A DNA stretch of 64,000 bases, from contig NZ_CP012938.1 in the NCBI RefSeq assembly GCF_001314995.1, positions 4,588,001 through 4,652,000 on the forward strand, given 5' to 3'. Source of the stretch: Bacteroides ovatus. Lineage in GTDB: Bacteria > Bacteroidota > Bacteroidia > Bacteroidales > Bacteroidaceae. Below, piece by piece: positions 46,729 to 54,734 of this stretch. The notes beneath the pieces are model-generated. The model worked only from the letters and a program-made list of their open reading frames with translations, did not search any database and had not been told where the DNA came from. The translations under genes were made by a program, and so were the position numbers. Every line of letters starts with the position of its first letter. Position 1 is the stretch's first letter.

Positions 46729-48321
46729 ATGGTAAAGAAGAATTTCTTAATGACTGCCCCCTTACTGATGGCATCGTTTTGTTCGGCACAGGAAAAGCCG
46801 AACGTCGTACTGATTATGGTAGATGATATGGGTTATTCCGATATCGGCTGCTACGGTGGAGAAATACTGACCCCTAATATTGATGCATTGGCATCCAAAG
46901 GAGTACGTTTCACGCAATTCTACAATACTTCACGTTCATGTCCCGCCCGGGCTAGTTTAATGACAGGACTATATCAACATCAGGCAGGTATCGGTCAGAT
47001 GTCCGAAGACCCGTTTAAAAATCCCGGCCAGAAGAGTCCGAATGATTGGGGAGTGCCGGGATACAAAGGATTCCTCAACCGCAATTGTGTCACAATAGCC
47101 GAAGTTCTGAAAGAAGGCGGCTACCATACCTATATGGCAGGTAAATGGCATCTGGGAATGCATGGAGAAGAAAAGTGGCCCTTGCAACGGGGATTTGAAC
47201 GCTTCTACGGAATTTTGGCAGGAGCTTGCAGTTATCTCCGTCCATCGGGAGGACGCGGCTTGACCCTTGACAATACAAAACTTCCGGAGCCGGAAGCACC
47301 CTATTATACAACAGATGCATTTACCGATTACGCAATCCGCTTTGTTGATGAACAGAAAGATGACAAACCTTTCTTCCTATATCTGGCATTCAACGCTCCT
47401 CACTGGCCGTTGCAGGCAAAAGAAGAAGATATTCAAAAATTCACGAAGATCTATCGTGAGAAAGGATGGGATGAAATTCGTGAAGCAAGACGCAAACGGA
47501 TGACTAAGTTGGGAATCATTGATCCGAACACAGAGTTTGCCGAATGGGAAAATCGGAAATGGGACGAACTGACAGAGAAGGAAAAAGATGAAGTAGCCTA
47601 CCGGATGGCCGTTTATGCAGCGCAGGTGCATTGTGTAGATTATAATGTAGGAAAACTGCTGGACTACCTGAAGAAGAATCATAAACTGGATAACACGCTT
47701 GTCATGTTCTTGTCCGACAACGGTGCTTGTGCCGAGCCATACGCTGAATTGGGAGGCGGGAAAGTGTCTGAAATCAACAATCCGGCTTGTAGTGTGTTCC
47801 CTTCTTACGGAAGAGCATGGGCACAGGTTTCCAATACTCCGTTCCGTAAATACAAATGCCGTTCTTATGAAGGAGGTATTTCTACCCCTCTCATCGTGTC
47901 GTGGAAAAGCAATCTGAAGAATAAGAAAGGTGAATGGTGCCGTGTTCCCGGTTATTTGCCGGACATTATGCCGACAATTCTGGAAGCAACAGGAGCCGCC
48001 TATCCGGAAACTTATCACGGCGGAAACAAAATATATCCATTGGTAGGCAGTAGCCTTTTCCCTGCTATTCAAAAGAAAGCAGACTCTATACACGAATATA
48101 TGTATTGGGAACATCAGAACAATAGAGCGATCCGCTGGGGAAACTGGAAAGCAATCCGCGACGAAAAAGGAAAAGAATGGGAATTGTACGATGTGGTTAA
48201 AGACCGTACCGAACGTAACAATCTGGCAGAACAGCACCCTGAAGTGCTTACCAAGTTAGTTGCCGAATGGGAGAAATGGGCGAATGCAAACTTTGTATTA
48301 CCTAAGCATCCAAAGAAATAA
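46729..48321 (+). CDS. Periplasmic arylsulfatase-like enzyme, S1 family, Ser-type (sulfatase 3)
   Basis: 530 residues from the ATG at 46729. An in-frame ATG at 46660 is rejected because the -7 element (46698-46705) lies between them and the shorter form starts with a proper signal (MASFCSAQ). Motifs: MVDDMGYSDIGCYGG; formylglycine motif SCPARASLMTG with Ser70; GKWHLGMHG; LSDNGACAE. Paralogue of sulfatase 2. First gene of a likely four-gene sulfatase run (46729-52556) with gaps of 18-55 bp. Confidence 0.93.
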   Translation: MVKKNFLMTAPLLMASFCSAQEKPNVVLIMVDDMGYSDIGCYGGEILTPNIDALASKGVRFTQFYNTSRSCPARASLMTGLYQHQAGIGQMSEDPFKNPGQKSPNDWGVPGYKGFLNRNCVTIAEVLKEGGYHTYMAGKWHLGMHGEEKWPLQRGFERFYGILAGACSYLRPSGGRGLTLDNTKLPEPEAPYYTTDAFTDYAIRFVDEQKDDKPFFLYLAFNAPHWPLQAKEEDIQKFTKIYREKGWDEIREARRKRMTKLGIIDPNTEFAEWENRKWDELTEKEKDEVAYRMAVYAAQVHCVDYNVGKLLDYLKKNHKLDNTLVMFLSDNGACAEPYAELGGGKVSEINNPACSVFPSYGRAWAQVSNTPFRKYKCRSYEGGISTPLIVSWKSNLKNKKGEWCRVPGYLPDIMPTILEATGAAYPETYHGGNKIYPLVGSSLFPAIQKKADSIHEYMYWEHQNNRAIRWGNWKAIRDEKGKEWELYDVVKDRTERNNLAEQHPEVLTKLVAEWEKWANANFVLPKHPKK

Positions 48322-48339
48322 ATAAAGGAGGAACACAAA

Positions 48340-49710
48340 ATGAATAAATTACTAGTAAGTGCATCCGTAGCCTTGGGAGCTACTAGCCTGTCTTTTGCCC
48401 AGCAAACGGAAAAACCGAACTTTCTGTTGTTCATAGCTGACGACTGTTCTCATTATGATCTGGGCTGTTATGGCAGTGTTGATTCGAAGACTCCGAATAT
48501 CGACCACTTTGCCACACAGGGAGTACGTTTCACACAAGCCTATCAGGCTGTTCCGATGTCATCGCCTACCCGCCATAATCTATATACAGGTGTATGGCCT
48601 GTACGCAGCGGAGCTTACCCTAATCACACTTGTGCCAATGAAGGAACATTGAGCGTTGTACATCATCTGCAACCGTTGGGTTATAAAGTCGCGTTGATCG
48701 GGAAATCGCATATTGCCCCGAAATCAGTATTTCCTTTCGACCTTTATGTACCTCCTTTGAAAGGTGGGGACTTGAATTTTGAAGCAATTCAGAAATTTAT
48801 TTCCGATTGCAAGGCGAAAGGCGAACCTTTCTGTCTGTTTGTAGCCTCCAATCAACCGCATACTCCTTGGAATAAAGGCGATGCCTCTCAATTTAATGCG
48901 GACAAACTGACACTGCCTCCTATGTATGTAGATATTCCCCAGACACGTGAGTTGTTTACCCATTATCTGGCAGAGATCAATTATATGGATCAGGAATTCG
49001 GCAATGTCCTTTCTATTTTAGATAAGGAAAAGATGACGGATAAATCAGTTGTCGTATATTTGAGCGAACAAGGCAACAGCCTGCCTTTTGCCAAATGGAC
49101 TTGTTATGATGCGGGGGTACACTCTGCCTGTATCGTTCGTTGGCCGGGAGTGGTTAAGCCGGGAAGCGTAAGTGACGCGTTGGTAGAATACGTAGATATT
49201 GTCCCTACTTTTGTCGATATAATAGGAGGAAAGCCGCAGGCGAAAGTGGATGGCGAAAGCTTTAAACCGGTATTGACAGGCAAGAAGAAAGCACACAAGA
49301 AATATTCTTTCTCCCTTCAGACCACGAGAGGCATCAATGCCGGATCGCCTTATTATGGCATCCGTTCGGCATACGACGGCCGATACAGATATATTGTCAA
49401 TCTCACCCCGGAAGCTACTTTCCAGAATGTTGAAACAAAATCTCCTTTGTTTAAAGAGTGGCAAAGTCTGGCAGAAACGGATGCTCATGCAAAAGCGATG
49501 ACCACTAAATACCAGCATCGCCCTGCTATCGAATTGTATGATGTGAAGAACGACCCGTATTGTATGAAGAATCTGGCGGAGGACGCGAAACAAGCTTCTA
49601 CCATCAGCCGCTTGGATAAAGAGTTGAAACGCTGGATGAAGGATTGTGGAGACGAAGGACAACCTACCGAGATGCGTGCCTTCGAACACATGCCTGGAAA
49701 GAGAAAATAA
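48340..49710 (+). CDS. Periplasmic sulfatase, S1 family, Ser-type (sulfatase 4)
   Basis: 456 residues, strong ribosome-binding site (AAAGGAGG) and signal peptide (SLSFAQ). Motifs: IADDCSHYDLGCYG; formylglycine motif SSPTRHNLYTG with Ser74; IGKSHIAPK, where the usual GKWH is GKSH; LSEQGNSLP, where the usual SDNG is SEQG. These variants are shared with sulfatase 6, so both belong to the heparan N-sulfatase-like (sulfoglucosamine sulfohydrolase-type) branch. That placement is from motif resemblance only. Confidence 0.92.
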   Translation: MNKLLVSASVALGATSLSFAQQTEKPNFLLFIADDCSHYDLGCYGSVDSKTPNIDHFATQGVRFTQAYQAVPMSSPTRHNLYTGVWPVRSGAYPNHTCANEGTLSVVHHLQPLGYKVALIGKSHIAPKSVFPFDLYVPPLKGGDLNFEAIQKFISDCKAKGEPFCLFVASNQPHTPWNKGDASQFNADKLTLPPMYVDIPQTRELFTHYLAEINYMDQEFGNVLSILDKEKMTDKSVVVYLSEQGNSLPFAKWTCYDAGVHSACIVRWPGVVKPGSVSDALVEYVDIVPTFVDIIGGKPQAKVDGESFKPVLTGKKKAHKKYSFSLQTTRGINAGSPYYGIRSAYDGRYRYIVNLTPEATFQNVETKSPLFKEWQSLAETDAHAKAMTTKYQHRPAIELYDVKNDPYCMKNLAEDAKQASTISRLDKELKRWMKDCGDEGQPTEMRAFEHMPGKRK

Positions 49711-49765
49711 GCCGTCACACATCAAAACGAATGAAACACAGAATGTAATTTATAAATCGTATATC

Positions 49766-51142
49766 ATGAAAAAAGAATTTTTTGGTTTGCTTTGTGGATG
49801 TACTCTGCTTCCGGCATTTCTTCATGCGCAGACAGAGCGTCCTAATATTGTGATTGTATTGGCCGACGATTTGGGTTGGGGTGATGTAGGATTTCATGGT
49901 AGTGAAATCAAGACTCCCTGTTTGGATGCTCTGGTAGGCGAAGGAGTGGAACTCGAACGCTTTTACACTTCTCCCATCAGTACGCCTACCCGTGCGGGAC
50001 TGATGACGGGACGTTACCCGAATCGGTTTGGTGTCCGTTCGGCTGTTATTCCGCCCTGGCGTGAGGACGGACTAGATGAGAATGAAGAAACGATGGCCGA
50101 TATGCTGGCACGTAACGGATATAAGAACAGAGCTATTATTGGTAAATGGCATTTGGGGCATACCAAGAAAGTGCATTATCCGATGAATAGGGGCTTTTCG
50201 CATTTCTATGGTCATCTGAACGGTGCGATAGATTATTTCGACCTGACGCGTGAAGGTGAACTGGACTGGCACAACGACTGGGAAACCTGCCACGACAAAG
50301 GATATTCTACCGAATTGATAACCAAAGAAGCCATCCGCTGTATCGATGCATACGAGAAAGAAGGTCCGTTTATGTTGTATGTGGCCTATAATGCACCTCA
50401 TACACCTTTGCAGGCACAGGAAAAAGATATAAAACTCTATACTAACAATTTCGACAGCCTGACACCGAAAGAACAGAAAAAAGCGACTTACAGTGCAATG
50501 GTTTCTTGTATGGACAGGGGAATCGGTGCTATTGTAGATGCCTTGAAGAAGAAAGGAATTATGGACAACACTTTCTTTATCTTCTTTAGTGATAACGGCA
50601 CTGCCGGTGTTCCGGGATCTTCATCAGGACCTTTGCGTGGACATAAATTCGACGAGTGGGATGGAGGCGTACATGCACCTGCTGTTCTTTATTGGAAGAA
50701 GGCAGAGAAACAATATAAGAACTTGAGTTCACAGGTGACAGGTTTTGTTGATCTTGTTCCCACATTGAAAGATTTGGTAGGAGATCACAGCCGTCCGAAA
50801 CGTGAATATGACGGCATCAGCATCCTCCCTGTATTAAACGGTAAAAAGACCTGTATCGACCGCGATTTTTATCTGGGACACGGAGCAGTAGTCAATAAAG
50901 ACTATAAACTGATTAGAAAAGGTATGAAACCGAGACTGGATTTGAAACAGGACTTTCTGGTTGATTATAAAACAGATCCTTACGAAAAGAAAAATGCCAG
51001 CGCAGGAAACGAGAAAATTGTGAAAGCTTTGTATGAGGTTGCCCTGAAATATGACACGATCACTCCTTGTATACCGGAAGTACCTTACGGTAAAGGTCGT
51101 GACGGATTCAAAGCTCCTAAAGAATGGAAAGTAGTACGTTGA
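49766..51142 (+). CDS. Periplasmic sulfatase, S1 family, Ser-type (sulfatase 5)
   Basis: 458 residues from the ATG at 49766; the longer frame back to 49646 overlaps sulfatase 4 and lacks a signal peptide. Signal ends FLHAQ. Motifs: LADDLGWGDVGFHG; formylglycine motif STPTRAGLMTGRYPNRFG with Ser72; GKWHLGH; FSDNGTAG. This resembles the GalNAc/N-acetylgalactosamine-sulfatase or arylsulfatase B-like branch (short form). The product acts in the periplasm after maturation; substrate unproven. Confidence 0.92.
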   Translation: MKKEFFGLLCGCTLLPAFLHAQTERPNIVIVLADDLGWGDVGFHGSEIKTPCLDALVGEGVELERFYTSPISTPTRAGLMTGRYPNRFGVRSAVIPPWREDGLDENEETMADMLARNGYKNRAIIGKWHLGHTKKVHYPMNRGFSHFYGHLNGAIDYFDLTREGELDWHNDWETCHDKGYSTELITKEAIRCIDAYEKEGPFMLYVAYNAPHTPLQAQEKDIKLYTNNFDSLTPKEQKKATYSAMVSCMDRGIGAIVDALKKKGIMDNTFFIFFSDNGTAGVPGSSSGPLRGHKFDEWDGGVHAPAVLYWKKAEKQYKNLSSQVTGFVDLVPTLKDLVGDHSRPKREYDGISILPVLNGKKTCIDRDFYLGHGAVVNKDYKLIRKGMKPRLDLKQDFLVDYKTDPYEKKNASAGNEKIVKALYEVALKYDTITPCIPEVPYGKGRDGFKAPKEWKVVR

Positions 51143-51176
51143 ATCTGTTAACCCTATGAATTGAAAATAATACAAG

Positions 51177-52556
51177 ATGGAAAAATCAATGATTAGTTTA
51201 TGCCTCCTAGGCGGATTGGCGATAGGAAACGGGTTTGCCCAAACTCCTTCGAAGCCTAATATATTATTAATCATAGCCGATGACTGCTCCTATTACGATA
51301 TAGGCTGTTTCGGAGCAGTCAACAACAAGACTCCCCATATAGATGCATTGGCTCGACAGGGGATAAAGTTCAACAGTGCGTATAATTCTGTTTCGATGAG
51401 TACGCCTACCCGGCATTGTGTTTATACAGGTATGTATCCGATGCATCATGGCGGTTACGCCAACCATAGCTCGGTCAATGCCGATGTAAAATCTCTTCCC
51501 ACTTATCTGGGAAATCTGGGTTATCGGGTTGGATTGGCCGGGAAGTGGCATATCAAACCTTTGGCTAACTTCCCGTTCGAAGATGTACCGGGATTCCCCA
51601 AAGGATGTACAAGCCCAAACACTGATTATCATACCAAAGGTATCGAGAAGTTTATGGAACGTGATGCTTCCCAACCTTTCTGCCTTGTCTTGGCTTCTAT
51701 TAATTCGCACGCTCCCTGGACAGGTGGTGACGCTTCCATCTTCGATCGGAAGAAACTTCAGTTGCCGCCACAGTTTATCGACACGGAAGTGACGCGTGAA
51801 TACTATGCCAGATATTTGGCGGAAGTCGGCTTGCTCGATCAGCAGGTGGGTGACGCTATGCAGATTCTGAAAGAAAAGAATCTGCTGCAGAACACTCTTG
51901 TCATTTTCATATCCGAGCAGGGTACGCAATTTGCCGGAGCCAAATGGACCAATTGGAGTGCCGGTGTCAAGTCGGCGATGGTGGCTTCCTGGCCGGGTGT
52001 CATTAAACCCGGTACGGAGACTTCCGCTATTGTGCAATATGAAGACCTTCTTCCTACATTTATCGATGTTGCAGGCGGAAAGGTGCCTGACGTAATAGAT
52101 GGAAAGAGTCTGGTAGATGTATTTCAAGGGAAAACAAAGACACACCATAAGTATGCTTATCATGTTCACAACAATGTTCCGGAAGGTCCGGCATATCCAA
52201 TCCGTTCTATTTCAGACGGACGCTATCGTCTAATCTGGAACTTGACTCCGGAGGAAACATACGTAGAAAAGCATATTGAAAAGGCAGAATGGTATCTCTC
52301 GTGGAAAGCACAGGACACGGATCAGGCACATAAAATCATGAATCGCTATAAGAATCGTCCCGAGTTCGAACTATATGATATCAAGAAAGATCCGTTCGAA
52401 ATGAATAATCTGGCGGATGTGAAGAAATATAGTAAGAAGAAGGCAGAACTGACGATGGAACTGCAAAAATGGATGAAACAGCAAAATGATACCGGAGCTG
52501 ATAAAGACCGGCCGCGTGCTCCTAAGAATAAGCAGAAGAAAGCAGCCAATGTATAA
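51177..52556 (+). CDS. Periplasmic sulfatase, S1 family, Ser-type (sulfatase 6)
   Basis: 459 residues with signal (GNGFAQ). Motifs: IADDCSYYDIGCFG; formylglycine motif STPTRHCVYTG with Ser75; GKWHIKP; ISEQGTQFAGAKW. Paralogue of sulfatase 4 (shared DDCS and SEQG variants), likely arisen by duplication within the operon. The C-terminus is Lys-rich (NKQKKAANV). Last gene of the 46729-52556 run. Confidence 0.92.
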   Translation: MEKSMISLCLLGGLAIGNGFAQTPSKPNILLIIADDCSYYDIGCFGAVNNKTPHIDALARQGIKFNSAYNSVSMSTPTRHCVYTGMYPMHHGGYANHSSVNADVKSLPTYLGNLGYRVGLAGKWHIKPLANFPFEDVPGFPKGCTSPNTDYHTKGIEKFMERDASQPFCLVLASINSHAPWTGGDASIFDRKKLQLPPQFIDTEVTREYYARYLAEVGLLDQQVGDAMQILKEKNLLQNTLVIFISEQGTQFAGAKWTNWSAGVKSAMVASWPGVIKPGTETSAIVQYEDLLPTFIDVAGGKVPDVIDGKSLVDVFQGKTKTHHKYAYHVHNNVPEGPAYPIRSISDGRYRLIWNLTPEETYVEKHIEKAEWYLSWKAQDTDQAHKIMNRYKNRPEFELYDIKKDPFEMNNLADVKKYSKKKAELTMELQKWMKQQNDTGADKDRPRAPKNKQKKAANV

Positions 52557-52606
52557 TATTCGTAATGCTACCGCTTGTTGCTCTCTGAAAGAGATTTATC
52601 TTTTTT

Positions 52607-52802
52607 ATTTCTCATTTCTTATAAAATCTAGATAATTAGTTTATAATCAGTAATATATAGTATGAGAAATGCTTTCTATACAGGCATTTCTCATGCTTTT
52701 TACAGATATTTTAACGAAAAAACGGCTATTTCTCATTCGTTTTTCAATGATTTCTCATACATCTGCCCTGTATTCATCCTGCATTTCTCATACATTTCTC
52801 AT
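52607..52802. repeat. Cluster of ATTTCTCAT repeats after sulfatase 6
   Basis: ATTTCTCAT occurs at 52607, 52686, 52728, 52750, 52783 and 52794, and reversed at 52662. The reversed copy and the one at 52686 form a perfect hairpin, ATGAGAAATGC (52662-52672) with GCATTTCTCAT (52684-52694), which may terminate the sulfatase operon. The rest of 52557-53117 holds no gene. Confidence 0.7.
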
Positions 52803-52932
52803 GATGATTGCATAGACGATGGTTGCTGATCTTATTTACATTGAAAACAGATGAAAGGTACTTATCATTCAAACAACCCTATGCCGGCATGTTTTTCATT
52901 CGTTATCGTCCAGTTATTGATAGAGCATCTCC

Positions 52933-53022
52933 ATCGTTCCACTAGAGTGACGAGGGCTGTTCACTAGGGTGCATAGATTCGTTCACTGGAGTGAAAGGAC
53001 TTGTCTACTGGAGTGGAACGAT
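52933..53022. repeat. Four-unit 22-23 bp repeat within an inverted repeat
   Basis: Units start at 52936, 52959, 52981 and 53003, each with a CACTAGAGTG-like core (CACTAGAGTG, CACTAGGGTG, CACTGGAGTG, TACTGGAGTG). The whole block is bounded by a perfect inverted repeat, ATCGTTCCACT (52933-52943) and AGTGGAACGAT (53012-53022). No function can be assigned. Confidence 0.7.
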
Positions 53023-53117
53023 TGAGATGTCAGTCAGATAATCCGGGCATGTCGGTTGGAAAACATGAAGAGATAGGTTATATCATACACAAACTATAGC
53101 TTTAATACATTCAATAT

Positions 53118-54635
53118 ATGAATAAACTAATCACAATCTCCTCTGCACTTCTTACAGTTGCTGCTGTAAAAGCGCAAACGCCCAATATCGTATTTATATT
53201 GGCGGATGATTTGGGTTATGGAGACATCTCGGCCTTCAATCCCGAATCTAAAATCCATACTCCTAACATTGACAAACTGGCCGAGCACGGGATTGCCTTT
53301 ACGGATGCCCATGCTTCTTCCGCTTTATCCACTCCTTCCAGATATTCTCTTCTGACTGGAAGGTATCCGTGGCGAACCAAGCTGAAACGAGGTGGTCTTG
53401 ATGGCGATTCGCCTGCAATGATTGATCCTGAACGTCGCACAATCGCGCAAATGTTTTCAGCGAATGGCTATAATACCGCTTGTATCGGTAAATGGCACTT
53501 AGGCTGGGACTGGGGATATACGAACAATGGCAGAAGCATGAAAGATATAGATTTCTCGCTTCCGATCAAGAACGGACCCACCGACAGGGGATTTGATTAC
53601 TATTTCGGCATACCGGCGTCATTGGATATTTCTCCCTATGTTTATGTGGAAAATAACAAAGCAACCTCTATCCCCGATCATGTGATAGAACCCCAGAAAA
53701 AGAATCTGGCATTACTGATGCACGGAGGAATGGCAGGAGCCGATTTCAAGCCGGAAGAATGTTTTCCCAACATCATTCGTCATAGCCTGAACTATATCAA
53801 TGAGCAGAAAGACAGCAAGAAACCATTCTTTTTATATTTGCCTATTACTGCTCCTCACACCCCTATATTGCCTTCGAAAGAGTTTCAGGGCAAAACCAGT
53901 ATCGGTCCTTATGGCGATTTCGTAGTCATGATAGACGACATGGTGCGCCAAATCGTAAAAACATTGAAGAAGAACAAGCAACTGGATAATACCATCATTG
54001 TCTTTGCTTCGGATAATGGGTGTGCCAGTTATATCGGCGTGAAAGATATGGAAAAGAAAGGACATTTTCCTAGTTACATCTACAGAGGCTACAAAAGCGA
54101 TATTTACGAAGGCGGACACAGAATTCCCCTTATTGTCTCCTGGAAAGGAAAATATGGGAAAGAGACAAACAACTCTTTAGTTTCATTGATAGACTTTTAT
54201 GCCACTTTTGCTCAAATGCTTAACCACAATTTGGAGACAGAAGAAGCTGTTGACAGTTACAGTATGTGGCCGATATTGAGTAAGAAAGGTGCTTCTGCGC
54301 GTAAGGACTTGGTGCACGAAGCGGGAGAGGGGTATTTGTCTTTGCGTACTTCCCAACTGAAATTGGTATTCTACGGAGGTTCGGGTGGCTCTTCCTATCC
54401 TCTCAAACCTTCTGATGTGGCGAAGTTCCCTCCGATGCAATTGTTTGATATCGTGAAAGATCCTTCGGAAAAAGAAAACATTATCGGTGATAAGCGTTAC
54501 GAAAATGAGGTGAAAGAAATGAAACGGGCTATGAAGCAATATGTAGAGAATGGCCGTTCTACTCCTGGTGAAAAAGTATCGAATGATACGAAGAATAGTT
54601 GGAATCAGGTAAAGATCTTCATGCAGGAAGAATAA
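53118..54635 (+). CDS. Periplasmic sulfatase, S1 family, Ser-type (sulfatase 7)
   Basis: 505 residues, signal peptide (AAVKAQ). Motifs: LADDLGYGDISAFNPESKIHTPNID; formylglycine motif STPSRYSLLTGRYPWRTKLKRG with Ser71; GKWHLGWDWG; ASDNGCAS. The longer TGRYPWR...KRG pattern is typical of arylsulfatase A/6-sulfatase-type enzymes in Bacteroides. It stands alone, separated from sulfatase 6 by 561 bp of repeats, and the two-box operator was not found upstream. It converges with the GH2 gene at a shared terminator. Confidence 0.92.
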   Translation: MNKLITISSALLTVAAVKAQTPNIVFILADDLGYGDISAFNPESKIHTPNIDKLAEHGIAFTDAHASSALSTPSRYSLLTGRYPWRTKLKRGGLDGDSPAMIDPERRTIAQMFSANGYNTACIGKWHLGWDWGYTNNGRSMKDIDFSLPIKNGPTDRGFDYYFGIPASLDISPYVYVENNKATSIPDHVIEPQKKNLALLMHGGMAGADFKPEECFPNIIRHSLNYINEQKDSKKPFFLYLPITAPHTPILPSKEFQGKTSIGPYGDFVVMIDDMVRQIVKTLKKNKQLDNTIIVFASDNGCASYIGVKDMEKKGHFPSYIYRGYKSDIYEGGHRIPLIVSWKGKYGKETNNSLVSLIDFYATFAQMLNHNLETEEAVDSYSMWPILSKKGASARKDLVHEAGEGYLSLRTSQLKLVFYGGSGGSSYPLKPSDVAKFPPMQLFDIVKDPSEKENIIGDKRYENEVKEMKRAMKQYVENGRSTPGEKVSNDTKNSWNQVKIFMQEE

Positions 54636-54664
54636 GCATTTCTGAAAAAGAATATGAATATAAA

Positions 54665-54702
54665 AAAACAGCACCCTGAATAGACGTCAGAGGTGCTGTT
54701 TT
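54665..54702. terminator. Bidirectional terminator between sulfatase 7 and GH2 gene
   Basis: AAAACAGCACC (54665-54675) pairs perfectly with GGTGCTGTTTT (54692-54702), with A- and T-rich ends on both strands, between convergent genes. Confidence 0.85.
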
Positions 54703-54734
54703 AGTTTCAACAAGGAAAAGAGTTATTCTATTTA

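Noticed and set aside
49646..49765. N-terminal extension of sulfatase 5 overlapping sulfatase 4
   Set aside because: The extension is antisignal-like and polar; the ATG at 49766 gives a proper signal peptide and normal operon spacing.
52933..53022. CRISPR array
   Set aside because: Units are 22-23 bp end to end without 30-40 bp unique spacers, and no cas genes are present.
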